From Deltaproteobacteria bacterium (lineage in GTDB: Bacteria; SAR324; NAC60-12), in NCBI GenBank assembly GCA_003541985.1, contig DPLM01000398.1, forward strand, positions 1 through 7,891: DNA of 7,891 nucleotides, given 5' to 3'. The notes beneath the pieces are model-generated. The model ran no database searches. It saw only the letters and a program-made list of their open reading frames with translations, and was not told the DNA's origin. Below are positions 1-6,570 of this stretch, piece by piece. The translations under genes and the position numbers were made by a program. The stretch's first letter is position 1, and each line of letters begins with the position of its first letter.

Positions 1-375
1 CCAGTAAAGTCTTTCTCCCAGACTTAGTGCGGCAGTGTCTTCTTGACCAAAGTGGAGTACTGACAATAACAGGAACAAAGAGAGTAGTAATTCTGGCCAC
101 TGAATCCAGCAGGCTAGGACCAGACCGAGTAATCCCAAGTAAAAAAAACCAAAACTGAGTGGCCAGATTCGTCCCTGTATTGGTTCAAGCCAGAAACGGC
201 CAACATGATGATCCAAAGCACCATGCGGCAAGCCCAGCAGGGCAATCAATAGAAACAGAAAGCCCCAGTGCCATTCTTGCCAAGCAAAATATTCTTTCAT
301 ACCTGCCAGCAGAAACAGGCCGCTAAGTAGTAAGAAAAGTCTTTGTTGTCCTTCACTTAATTGAATGCTCAGCAC
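1..375 (-). CDS. blh: Blh, beta-carotene 15,15'-dioxygenase (5' part, cut by the window edge)
   Basis: Blh is a membrane enzyme that cleaves beta-carotene centrally into two retinal molecules, the chromophore for the rhodopsin encoded nearby. Only the first 125 residues are present; the rest lies beyond the left edge. The translation shows hydrophobic helices at about 13-25, 36-50, 73-92 and 95-107. It has the two signature motifs of the Brp/Blh family: PHGALDH (residues 50-56) and LHFGQED (107-113). H51 and H108 are 57 residues apart, the spacing I recall for two of the four iron-binding histidines of a characterised marine Blh. The start is taken as GTG at 375, because an in-frame TAA lies two codons upstream and the next Met is residue 26. 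AGGA lies 10 bases before the GTG. It begins 12 bp after the crtY stop, as the last visible gene of the operon. Identity is confident; the exact start is moderately so. Confidence 0.9.
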   Translation of the reverse strand, partial: MLSIQLSEGQQRLFLLLSGLFLLAGMKEYFAWQEWHWGFLFLLIALLGLPHGALDHHVGRFWLEPIQGRIWPLSFGFFYLGLLGLVLACWIQWPELLLSLFLLLSVLHFGQEDTAALSLGERLYW

Positions 376-387
376 TGATTAAATTTC

Positions 388-1611
388 CTAAATTTGGATG
401 GTTTCTATTTCTTTTTTCTGTGAAAAGTTTGGGAAAAGGCTTTGCTTGAGAAAAAGTCCAGGGGGCAAGCAAGTGGTCACCTCCCATAGATCTTTCAGTG
501 ATGCAGTATCAGCAAGAAATCGCACAAGTGCATCGGGCTTCGCACATCGAAACAACCTCCAAAACAATTCAGGGCCTCTTCGTGGATTTTCTTGAAGAAC
601 TCTCAGAAAAGTTGCATCCAATAATTGTGATCGGGCACTGTAATAATTTGGGAAGCGATCCCACTCTCCCCTTAATAATTGATCCGCAAGCTTTTGTGCC
701 TGACGCTGAATTGCCAAGAACGCATAGCCTGTACTGGGGCGAGCTGCACCGCCTGCCAGACCAAGATGCCTAATTCTTCTTGTTGGCTGCATGTTCGTTG
801 ATAATGTGGACATTGGCAATACACCGTATTCCTGTTCCGTGATATCGTAGGTCCCTGTTTCTATCTTTTGCAGGTACTTCTGCAAATGTTCTTGATAAAT
901 ACTCTTTTCCAGTGTTTTTGGCCCAAACCAAGTACTCTCGACCAACGCTTCAGTTGATGAGAAAGGCAGGACATAGATGAACGGAATACCTGGCAGGGGG
1001 CCATCTATGTATTTGCTACTAGCTCTGTGGATTTCAGCAGCTTCTCTCCCACCATCAAAGTCCATTAGAGTGACTTCATTACTTTGAAAGCAAGCTTGCT
1101 TTGTTTTTACTTTCCAGCCCATAAAATGCTGAAGCCAATGGACATTTGGTGGCACAACTTTTCTACGTTGATGATCTGTGGGTCGTGTGTCGATTACATA
1201 CCGACTTGTGTAAGTACCTTGATGGGTGTGAATGCGAACATGGTCTTCCCCTTCCTGAACAGTCTGAACTTGCTCTCCCAGTCTCAGGATCATTTTTGAA
1301 GAACAGTAGATGGGAGCTAAAGCCAGCCTGTAAAAGTGTTCTGCTCGCAAATACTGATACTGGTAAGTACCTCGGCAGTGGGCCACTTCTCCTGCATAAT
1401 GAACGCTCCAGCGGGACCATCGGTAAGAAACAGCATTCTCGAAACGATGATTGAACGTATTCCAAAAACACCAAGTGCGGTCATTTGTATACTCGCTTCT
1501 TTCTTCCAACAACAAAATCTTGAGTTGGGCCTCACCGCGAGCAATCATCTCATTGACGAGAGTCAGTCCGGCACAACCAGCTCCAAGTACGATTACGTCC
1601 CAAACCTGCAT
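388..1611 (-). CDS. crtY: CrtY, lycopene beta-cyclase
   Basis: This FAD-dependent enzyme cyclises both ends of lycopene to give beta-carotene, the substrate of Blh. The protein has 407 residues from ATG, close to the usual 380-410. A Rossmann dinucleotide-binding motif sits at the N terminus (VLGAGCAGL, residues 8-16). It is followed by EERSEYTNDRTWCFW (36-50), DTRP (141-144), FMGWKV (163-168) and MDFDG (183-187). YVLPFSSTEALVESTWF (213-229) contains E225, which by my alignment from memory matches the catalytic Glu of Pantoea CrtY. GLAGGAARPSTGYAFLAIQRQ (284-304) is the conserved C-terminal FAD region. An in-frame TTG at 1620 would add three residues and overlap the crtIB stop. I prefer ATG at 1611 because GGA stands 4 bases before it and because the gene then starts 1 bp after the upstream stop, an arrangement that suits translational coupling. 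No defect is visible. Confidence 0.95.
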   Translation of the reverse strand: MQVWDVIVLGAGCAGLTLVNEMIARGEAQLKILLLEERSEYTNDRTWCFWNTFNHRFENAVSYRWSRWSVHYAGEVAHCRGTYQYQYLRAEHFYRLALAPIYCSSKMILRLGEQVQTVQEGEDHVRIHTHQGTYTSRYVIDTRPTDHQRRKVVPPNVHWLQHFMGWKVKTKQACFQSNEVTLMDFDGGREAAEIHRASSKYIDGPLPGIPFIYVLPFSSTEALVESTWFGPKTLEKSIYQEHLQKYLQKIETGTYDITEQEYGVLPMSTLSTNMQPTRRIRHLGLAGGAARPSTGYAFLAIQRQAQKLADQLLRGEWDRFPNYYSARSQLLDATFLRVLQENPRRGPELFWRLFRCAKPDALVRFLADTASLKDLWEVTTCLPPGLFLKQSLFPNFSQKKEIETIQI

Positions 1612-1612
1612 T

Positions 1613-4063
1613 TTATCCAACCCGTACGCAATTCAGGTGCTGGTGTAGTTGTGGCTCATGTTTCTGAGGTTTCCCCACCGGCCAAGTTCGGGTATCAAAG
1701 AGAAATTCAAACAAGCTTGTGATGGTCAACCTACACTTACGTGACATAGAAACACGGGCTCGCCTCTCCCAAATTATGCTAGGCTCAGGGTAAATTTCAT
1801 CTCCAATTGCGCGATAAAGCGCCCGTGCTGTGAGGATACCTAAGCGTACCCGCATGGGTAGGTAGCGCATACCTTGGTACCCACTGTGATAGTACAATTC
1901 TGCGAGATTAAGCAAGCGTTCCACAGCTGTCTCAGCTGCTTTACGGGCTTCTTGATCCGCCTGAACCAACTGTGCAGCAGTTACTGACTTCCCTCCAAGC
2001 CATTCCTGGGGCAAGTAGAGGCGACCACGTTGAGCATCTTCATGGACATCACGTGCAATATTGGTCAGTTGCATGGCAATTCCCAGGTCAGTAGCAAATG
2101 CTAACGCATGGGGGTCACGGCAGCCCAAAACCTGAGCCATCATCAAACCAACCGTTCCAGCAACTCGATAGGCGTAGCATAGGAGTTCTTCCTCAGTTTG
2201 CAGACAGACTTCCCCCAAGTCAGAGAGTACACCTTCAATCAAGTCTTCTACCCAGCACAGCTCTAACTGTTGGTCTTTAATCAGTTCACAAAACGCTTGA
2301 TTCAAAAGCTGTTTGGGCTTGACACTCCAGAGGTCCTGCCGCAATTCGCCTAGTTGAGCTTTAGCTTCTCTGGAGTCACTTGCTTCGTCTGCCAAATCGT
2401 CTACATGCCTACAAAAAGCATATAGTAAGGAGGCGTCGTTAAATTGTGATTGGGGTAACAACCGACCAGCCCAATGAAAGCTTTTCCCGTTGTAAGCTAG
2501 CACCGCCACATGAGTTTGTGTTTCAGACTTTGTGCGAGATAAAGATATCTTTTTCACAGTCCTGTGTGGAGCCGTGTGATTGGATGCTGAGGGAATCAAT
2601 TGATCCAAAACTTTTGCAGAACTCAAAACTCCTGGCATTCCTGCCCCAGGGTGAGTACCAGCACCCACAAAGTAGAGGCCATCTACTTCTTCTGACTTGT
2701 TGTGAAAACGGAAATTTGCTGATTGGGTAAATAGCGGTTGGATAGAAAATCCAGTACCATGACGGGTCAGAAGTTCCTGCTCAAAGTAATCGGGAGTCAC
2801 AAAAAAGTCTTCTGTAATGCATTTGCTCAGACCAGGTAGAAGAGTACGCTCTAACTCCTTGACGACCTCATCGCGATAGCGTGGTCCTACTTCCTCCCAA
2901 TTTATTCCACTCAGGTTATTTGGGACGGGAGAGAGCACATAAAAAGTATCGCATCCAGCAGGAGCCATTGTTGGATCTGTTGCTGTCGGACGATGCAGGT
3001 ACAAACTCATGTCTTCTGCAAGATGCTTTTTATGAAAGATATCGCTCAACAATTCCCTGTAGCGAGGTCCCATCGTTATAGTGTGATGAGCAACTTCTGG
3101 GTACTGACGAGTTGTTCCAAAATAGAGAACGAACAGCCCCATCGAATAGTGCAATTGACGAAGACGCCAATTTGACCAACGTTTGCGCTGTGGAAAATCG
3201 AGCAGGTGTTGATAGACAAACGGAGGGTCTGCATTGCAAACCACTAAATCTGCTGATAATACTTCCCCACTGTTTTCAAGTTTTACCCCGGCTATGCGTC
3301 GCTGTTGGGTGATGATCTTGGTGACAGTGGCATTTGTTTTTATTTGAACGCCTTCTTCTCGAAGCAATTTCTCAAGTCCGGCCACAATAGCGCCTGTACC
3401 ACCCATGGCAAAGTGAACACCCCATTTACGTTCAAGGTAGTGGATCAGCGAGTAAATTGAGGTTGTAGTGAAGGGATTTCCACCCACGAGGAGGGGCTGA
3501 ATACTGAAAGCCTGACGCAGTCGTTCGTCTTTTAGGTGGGCTGAAACCATTTGATAGACCGAGCGATAACTGCGAAGTTTTAGTAGCGCAGGAATCTGAC
3601 GGAGCATTGTGCTCCATCGATGAAACGGAATATGAGCTAGTTCGCTAAAACCCTTTTCAAAGATTTGCCGTGACTCCTGAACAAGATTCAAATATCCATC
3701 ACGATCATTTGGAGAGAGTCTTTCGATTTCATTCAGAGTGCCTTCAATGGTGCCGCCATAATCGAAAGTCTCACCATCATTGAACCGAAAGCGGTACCAG
3801 GGTTCGACTGGAATGATCTTTAGGTAATCTTCTGAGTTCCGGTTGAAGAGTTTAAAGAGCTCATCAAGTAGAAACGGTGCTGTTATTACTGTTGGTCCTG
3901 CATCATAGACAAAACCATTCCTATGGAAGACCCGTGCTCTTCCACCAAGATCGGGCTGACGCTCAACAATTGTGACCTCATACCCCTTGGCTTTCAGACG
4001 AATTGCAGCAGCCAGACCTCCAAAACCCGAGCCGATTATCAGGGCTGTGGGTGATGCTATCAT
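1613..4063 (-). CDS. crtIB: CrtI-CrtB fusion: phytoene desaturase joined to phytoene synthase
   Basis: One uninterrupted 816-codon gene encodes two consecutive carotenoid enzymes. Residues 1 to about 490 are CrtI, the FAD-dependent desaturase that turns phytoene into lycopene. They show the Rossmann motif GSGFGGLAAA (11-20), ERQPDLGGRARVF (34-46), YDAGPTVI (53-60), and the C-terminal signature around GTGFSIQPLF (436-445) and GLYFVGAGTHPGAGMPGV (462-479). A linker without obvious motifs spans about 490-525. The rest is CrtB, which condenses two GGPP into phytoene. It has the first Asp-rich motif CRHVDDLADEA (551-561; D555, D559) and the second, QLTNIARDVHEDAQRGRLYLP (665-685; D672, D676). Both domains look complete and all seen catalytic motifs are intact. 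The ATG overlaps the crtE stop as ATGA, which indicates translational coupling. Domain order is reversed relative to the pathway, since synthase acts before desaturase. A sequencing artefact that removes a stop cannot be excluded, but the linker stays open over tens of codons. Confidence 0.93.
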   Translation of the reverse strand: MIASPTALIIGSGFGGLAAAIRLKAKGYEVTIVERQPDLGGRARVFHRNGFVYDAGPTVITAPFLLDELFKLFNRNSEDYLKIIPVEPWYRFRFNDGETFDYGGTIEGTLNEIERLSPNDRDGYLNLVQESRQIFEKGFSELAHIPFHRWSTMLRQIPALLKLRSYRSVYQMVSAHLKDERLRQAFSIQPLLVGGNPFTTTSIYSLIHYLERKWGVHFAMGGTGAIVAGLEKLLREEGVQIKTNATVTKIITQQRRIAGVKLENSGEVLSADLVVCNADPPFVYQHLLDFPQRKRWSNWRLRQLHYSMGLFVLYFGTTRQYPEVAHHTITMGPRYRELLSDIFHKKHLAEDMSLYLHRPTATDPTMAPAGCDTFYVLSPVPNNLSGINWEEVGPRYRDEVVKELERTLLPGLSKCITEDFFVTPDYFEQELLTRHGTGFSIQPLFTQSANFRFHNKSEEVDGLYFVGAGTHPGAGMPGVLSSAKVLDQLIPSASNHTAPHRTVKKISLSRTKSETQTHVAVLAYNGKSFHWAGRLLPQSQFNDASLLYAFCRHVDDLADEASDSREAKAQLGELRQDLWSVKPKQLLNQAFCELIKDQQLELCWVEDLIEGVLSDLGEVCLQTEEELLCYAYRVAGTVGLMMAQVLGCRDPHALAFATDLGIAMQLTNIARDVHEDAQRGRLYLPQEWLGGKSVTAAQLVQADQEARKAAETAVERLLNLAELYYHSGYQGMRYLPMRVRLGILTARALYRAIGDEIYPEPSIIWERRARVSMSRKCRLTITSLFEFLFDTRTWPVGKPQKHEPQLHQHLNCVRVG

Positions 4064-5181
4064 GCCAACAGCTCCAATTCTGGCTGGAAGCGCTTTTCCA
4101 ACTGAGAGATGACTAACAACATGAATGAACTCAGAGGATCTGGTAGCTCGGTAGCTTCTTGGCGGCAGTTTGCAAGCGTCTCCGTAAGGTATTGAAAGCT
4201 CGCTTCCAGTACCTGTGTGTTGACTAATGCATTGACCCAGTGGGCTAATTGCCCAGGATCACGACGACGTTTTTCATCCTTAAAGAAAATTTCGAATTGC
4301 TCCCTCACTTTCGGTGAGGATTGCTGCCAAAATTGTAGAATTACTGCGCTGACTCGACCTTCCCGCAGATCTGAACCTGGGAAATCACGACCTTTGTTTG
4401 ATGCACACAAATCAATGATGTCATCATGAATCTGGTAGGCGACTCCAAATCGGCCAAAAATTTGACTCACACGACCACACTCACTCTCTTGGATACCTGA
4501 GAGGATTAGGGCAGCCTCCACCGGAAATGAAAGCAGAGCTCCTGTTTTGCAGAGTGCAATGTGTTCATAAGTTCGTAGTGGTAGGGCCAAATCACTTTGG
4601 TGCTCCAACTCATCTGACTGTCCCTGAATCAGCAGTGCGATCTTCTCACCGAGTAGACCGATCAATCTTGGACCACGGTAGTGCTGCATACCTAGGATGC
4701 CTAGCATTTCATAAGCTTTGCTTAACAGTAAATCCCCTAAAAGAAGCGCATTGTTTGATCCATATTGTTTCCAAACCGTTGCACGGTTTCTCCGCGTTTC
4801 GTCCTGATCCTGAATATCGTCATGGACAAGCGATGCGTTGTGAATGAATTCCGTTACACAGGCTAACTGTAACGCGGTTCTTTCATCTAAGCGATGAAGG
4901 TGTGCTGCAGCCAAGGCCAACTGTGCTCTAAAAAGTTTTCCTTTCGTCATTAAATGATAGTCAGCACTATCTTTCAATACTCCATTTTGCCGCAGAAAAG
5001 ATTTCATTTCTGCTGGCACAATTTTAATTTTTTGCGCTGCCCAGCCTAAAGAATTCAAACACTTACTTTCTGAAATGAATTCTTTTTCTACTTGTTTGGT
5101 ATGGTTCACATGCAAAGAAAAGTATCGTTCTCCCAGTACTCTGAAGGGATTATCATAAATGGCATTTGAAATCATTTCCAT
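4060..5181 (-). CDS. crtE: CrtE, geranylgeranyl diphosphate synthase (trans-isoprenyl diphosphate synthase)
   Basis: CrtE is a soluble prenyltransferase that extends allylic diphosphates with IPP to GGPP, the substrate of the CrtB half of the next gene. The 373-residue protein has the first Asp-rich motif HDDIQDQDETRR (120-131; D121, D122, D125) and the second, QIHDDIIDL (250-258; D253, D254, D257). DLREGRVS (271-278) follows it. The usual GGKRxRP loop near the N terminus is replaced by KGKLFRA (80-86), which keeps a Lys and an Arg. The first 60 or so residues form an extension beyond the typical catalytic core. A(-5) and S(-4) before the first Asp motif are small, and the motif lacks the two-residue insertion common in bacterial GGPP synthases. 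The chain length therefore rests partly on operon context. ATG at 5181 was chosen because GGAGG stands 4 bases upstream. It is the first gene of the operon. Confidence 0.9.
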   Translation of the reverse strand: MEMISNAIYDNPFRVLGERYFSLHVNHTKQVEKEFISESKCLNSLGWAAQKIKIVPAEMKSFLRQNGVLKDSADYHLMTKGKLFRAQLALAAAHLHRLDERTALQLACVTEFIHNASLVHDDIQDQDETRRNRATVWKQYGSNNALLLGDLLLSKAYEMLGILGMQHYRGPRLIGLLGEKIALLIQGQSDELEHQSDLALPLRTYEHIALCKTGALLSFPVEAALILSGIQESECGRVSQIFGRFGVAYQIHDDIIDLCASNKGRDFPGSDLREGRVSAVILQFWQQSSPKVREQFEIFFKDEKRRRDPGQLAHWVNALVNTQVLEASFQYLTETLANCRQEATELPDPLSSFMLLVISQLEKRFQPELELLA

Positions 5182-5185
5182 GGAA

Positions 5186-5190
5186 CCTCC
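5186..5190 (-). promoter_or_regulatory. Ribosome binding site of crtE
   Basis: On the minus strand GGAGG is followed by TTCC and then ATG at 5181. This full anti-16S match fixes the first Met rather than the second one two codons later. Confidence 0.8.
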
Positions 5191-5282
5191 ATAAGCGGTT
5201 TGAATGAAGGTCTGACACTCTGCAATGAGCGTGCTTAGGCAAATTACTTATTAAAGTATTGATAATATGACTTAAAAAAAAA

Positions 5283-5288
5283 ATTATA
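5283..5288 (-). promoter_or_regulatory. Candidate -10 element for the crtE-crtIB-crtY-blh operon
   Basis: A perfect TATAAT reads on the minus strand about 100 bp before the crtE start. The -35 region 16-17 bp further upstream is poor (TTTTCT-like). TATTAT at 5267-5262 is an alternative. In DNA this AT-rich, such matches occur often by chance. Confidence 0.25.
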
Positions 5289-5375
5289 AATTACATGAGA
5301 AAAAAAGAAAAGTTCGATGAAAGATTTATTACTAAATGATAAATTAATTTTTACATCACCTGAAATAATTTTGAT

Positions 5376-5393
5376 TATTTGACTAGTCAAATA
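5376..5393. promoter_or_regulatory. 18-bp perfect palindrome, candidate operator
   Basis: TATTTGACTAGTCAAATA is identical to its own reverse complement. Its core, TTGAC-TA-GTCAA, contains more G/C than the surrounding DNA. It lies in the divergent promoter region, centred 21 bp from the TTGAT-N4-ATCAA site. A dimeric regulator could bind here, but the protein is unknown. Confidence 0.4.
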
Positions 5394-5398
5394 TATTT

Positions 5399-5412
5399 TT
5401 GATTTTTATCAA
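5399..5412. promoter_or_regulatory. FNR/CRP-family-like binding site
   Basis: TTGAT-TTTT-ATCAA matches the published FNR/Anr consensus TTGAT-N4-ATCAA at all ten specified positions. If it activated the rhodopsin gene from -41.5, transcription would begin near 5447. The sequences TAGAAT (5432-5437) and AATAAT (5435-5440) lie about where a -10 element would then be. This is a sequence match only. The AT-rich background raises the chance of coincidence. Confidence 0.35.
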
Positions 5413-5542
5413 GATATAAAAATGATAAATTTAGAATAATAATTTATTTCGATCTGAATTTATCACTAAAAAATTAAAAATTATTATTTTTATCATAAGA
5501 ATTAAAATTTGTTATTTAGCGTATTTTTTCAAATAAATTTTC

Positions 5543-5548
5543 CATAAT
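5543..5548 (+). promoter_or_regulatory. Weak candidate -10 element for the rhodopsin gene
   Basis: CATAAT differs from the consensus -10 by one base and lies just before the less AT-rich leader. No good -35 hexamer stands 16-18 bp upstream. TTGTTA at 5509-5514 is the nearest -35-like sequence but fits an AT-only -10 near 5532 better. Start of transcription is therefore undecided. Confidence 0.2.
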
Positions 5549-5574
5549 TGGTCTGCTTTTTGTCGTTCGAACTT

Positions 5575-5600
5575 TTGTTCTTGTCAGAAGGCAAGAACAA
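5575..5600 (+). promoter_or_regulatory. Hairpin in the rhodopsin leader
   Basis: Arms at 5575-5585 and 5590-5600 form an 11-bp stem with one G-U pair, closing an AGAA loop. No run of T follows on either strand, so it does not look like an intrinsic terminator. It may be an mRNA-stabilising or regulatory leader structure if transcription starts upstream. A palindrome GTTCGAAC (5565-5572) lies just before it. Confidence 0.45.
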
Positions 5601-5606
5601 GTTGAC

Positions 5607-5629
5607 CAACCAAAAAAACCCATTGGTTG
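5607..5629 (+). promoter_or_regulatory. Second hairpin in the rhodopsin leader
   Basis: CAACCAA (5607-5613) and TTGGTTG (5623-5629) are perfect complements around a 9-base A/C-rich loop. It follows the previous hairpin by 6 bases and lies about 70 bases before the rhodopsin start. Confidence 0.35.
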
Positions 5630-5690
5630 CGTCGGCCGTTTCACGAAGCGAGAAGGCTTGCAGCTTTCTCACACAATCTAATTCCTACTA

Positions 5691-5696
5691 AAGGAG
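5691..5696 (+). promoter_or_regulatory. Ribosome binding site of the rhodopsin gene
   Basis: AAGGAG lies 5 bases before ATG at 5702. It decides the start in favour of this ATG over the in-frame ATG at 5627, which would add 25 residues with no family resemblance. Confidence 0.85.
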
Positions 5697-5701
5697 AATA
5701 T

Positions 5702-6481
5702 ATGCCAGAGTTGAGTGCAGATCAGTTTTCACTGATCTACAATATGTTGTCTCTGACGATCGCGGCAATGTTTGGAACTTTCGCATTTTTCGTTCTTGCG
5801 AAAGAGAACATCGCCGTCAAATACAAACCGGCTATCGTCTGCTCGAGTTTGGTAGTACTTATAGCGGGCTACCACTATTTCCGAATTTTCCAAAGTTGGG
5901 ATGACGCATATGCGATAAGTGAAAGCGGAATGTATGTGGCAACAGGCGTACCATTCAACGACGCCTACCGCTACGTAGACTGGTTACTAACAGTGCCATT
6001 ATTATTAGTGGAACTGATCGTTCTTCTGTCATTGACCCGCGAAAGAATGCAAGATGTTTTGACCAGGCTGGTTATCGCATCTGTACTCATGATCGCTTTG
6101 GGCTACCCAGGGGAAGTATCAGACGACACTGGAACTCAGGCACTTTTCTTCGTGCTTGCAATCATACCATTTGTTTATATTCTTCGAGTACTATGGAAAG
6201 AATTGGCTACTGAGATTGCAGAAGAAAATGGTAAGGTGAAAGAACTCATTGAGCAGACTCGAATGCTCTTAATGATTTCATGGCTTTTCTACCCTGTTGC
6301 TTACATTTTTAACCTCGCAGGTGGAACTGCGGAAGCTGAAATAGGTGTACAGGTAGGATATACAATTGCTGATATCGTCAGCAAATGTGTTTATGGAGTA
6401 ATGGTTTATTTCATTGCACGTGAGAAAACTATGCTTGATAGTGCACCAGTTTCTGCAAAAGCTGCTGCTGCAAAAGCATAA
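5702..6481 (+). CDS. Proton-pumping rhodopsin, xanthorhodopsin/Gloeobacter-rhodopsin type
   Basis: This seven-helix retinal protein should pump protons out of the cell in light. The 259-residue product has helices near 9-32, 41-62, 90-110, 119-136, 145-168, 187-206 and 217-240. YHYFRIF (57-63) carries H58, the partner of the proton acceptor. RYVDWLLTVPLLLVE (90-104) carries acceptor D93, T97 and donor E104, the Asp-Thr-Glu triad of pumps. L101, equivalent to Leu105 of classic proteorhodopsin, predicts green absorption. K228 in ADIVSKCVYG (223-232) is the retinal Schiff-base lysine. The long B-C loop, FNDAYRYVDW, LGYPGEVSDD (133-142) and GVQVGYTIAD (215-224) closely resemble Gloeobacter rhodopsin as I remember it. 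F150 sits where that protein has the Gly next to which xanthorhodopsin binds its carotenoid antenna. The C terminus is Ala/Lys-rich. It is divergent from the retinal operon, which would supply its chromophore. Confidence 0.96.
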   Translation: MPELSADQFSLIYNMLSLTIAAMFGTFAFFVLAKENIAVKYKPAIVCSSLVVLIAGYHYFRIFQSWDDAYAISESGMYVATGVPFNDAYRYVDWLLTVPLLLVELIVLLSLTRERMQDVLTRLVIASVLMIALGYPGEVSDDTGTQALFFVLAIIPFVYILRVLWKELATEIAEENGKVKELIEQTRMLLMISWLFYPVAYIFNLAGGTAEAEIGVQVGYTIADIVSKCVYGVMVYFIAREKTMLDSAPVSAKAAAAKA

Positions 6482-6491
6482 TCGAATACTT

Positions 6492-6530
6492 AAAGATTAA
6501 GATTAGTCTATCGAATTAATCTCAATCTTT
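6492..6530 (+). terminator. Imperfect hairpin after the rhodopsin gene
   Basis: Arms at 6492-6505 and 6517-6530 pair over 14 positions with one A-C mismatch and enclose an 11-base loop. The right arm ends in CTTT followed by GTT, a weak T tract. It begins 11 bases after the stop codon, so it may end transcription or protect the 3' end. Confidence 0.45.
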
Positions 6531-6541
6531 GTTCGCAAGTT

Positions 6542-6570
6542 AAATCGTAGGACTAAAAATCCTACGATTT
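6542..6570. terminator. Perfect hairpin between rhodopsin and the M48-like gene
   Basis: AAATCGTAGGA (6542-6552) and TCCTACGATTT (6560-6570) form an 11-bp perfect stem with a 7-base loop. The stem ends in TTT and then CC, so the T tract is short, and the A-rich left flank gives the same on the other strand. With the preceding hairpin it forms a tandem pair that could separate the two plus-strand genes. Confidence 0.55.

Larger units (their letters stand above)
5182..5701. other. Divergent crtE/rhodopsin intergenic region, strongly AT-rich
   Basis: This 520-bp stretch separates crtE (minus) from the rhodopsin gene (plus) and must hold both promoters. By hand count 5281-5520 has 37 G/C in 240 bases, about 15 percent, far below the flanking genes. 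It contains a run of ten A at 5274-5283 and a 12-bp direct repeat, AAATGATAAATT, at 5334-5345 and 5420-5431. An 8-bp inverted pair, GATAAATT/AATTTATC, lies at 5424-5431 and 5457-5464. There is also an 18-bp palindrome, an FNR/CRP-like site, and a less AT-rich leader with hairpins from about 5560. I see no gene in it. The ATG at 5627 is in frame with the rhodopsin, but the strong ribosome binding site stands before the later ATG at 5702. Confidence 0.7.

Noticed and set aside
1084..1454. Plus-strand open frames within crtY, and similar ones within crtIB and crtE.
   Set aside because: They lie antisense to clearly functional genes, show no recognisable domain and have no convincing ribosome binding sites.
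1612..1620. TTG start of crtY at 1620, overlapping the crtIB stop.
   Set aside because: Only a GGG directly adjacent precedes it, whereas ATG at 1611 has GGA at 4 bases and a start just after the upstream stop. The difference is three residues.
5241..5560. Possible CRISPR array or origin in the AT-rich region.
   Set aside because: Repeats are only 8-12 bp, few and irregularly spaced, with no DnaA-box cluster that I can see.
5627..5701. A 25-residue N-terminal extension of the rhodopsin from ATG at 5627.
   Set aside because: AAGGAG stands 5 bases before ATG 5702, the extra residues are Arg-rich and unlike a rhodopsin N terminus, and the stretch overlaps the second leader hairpin.
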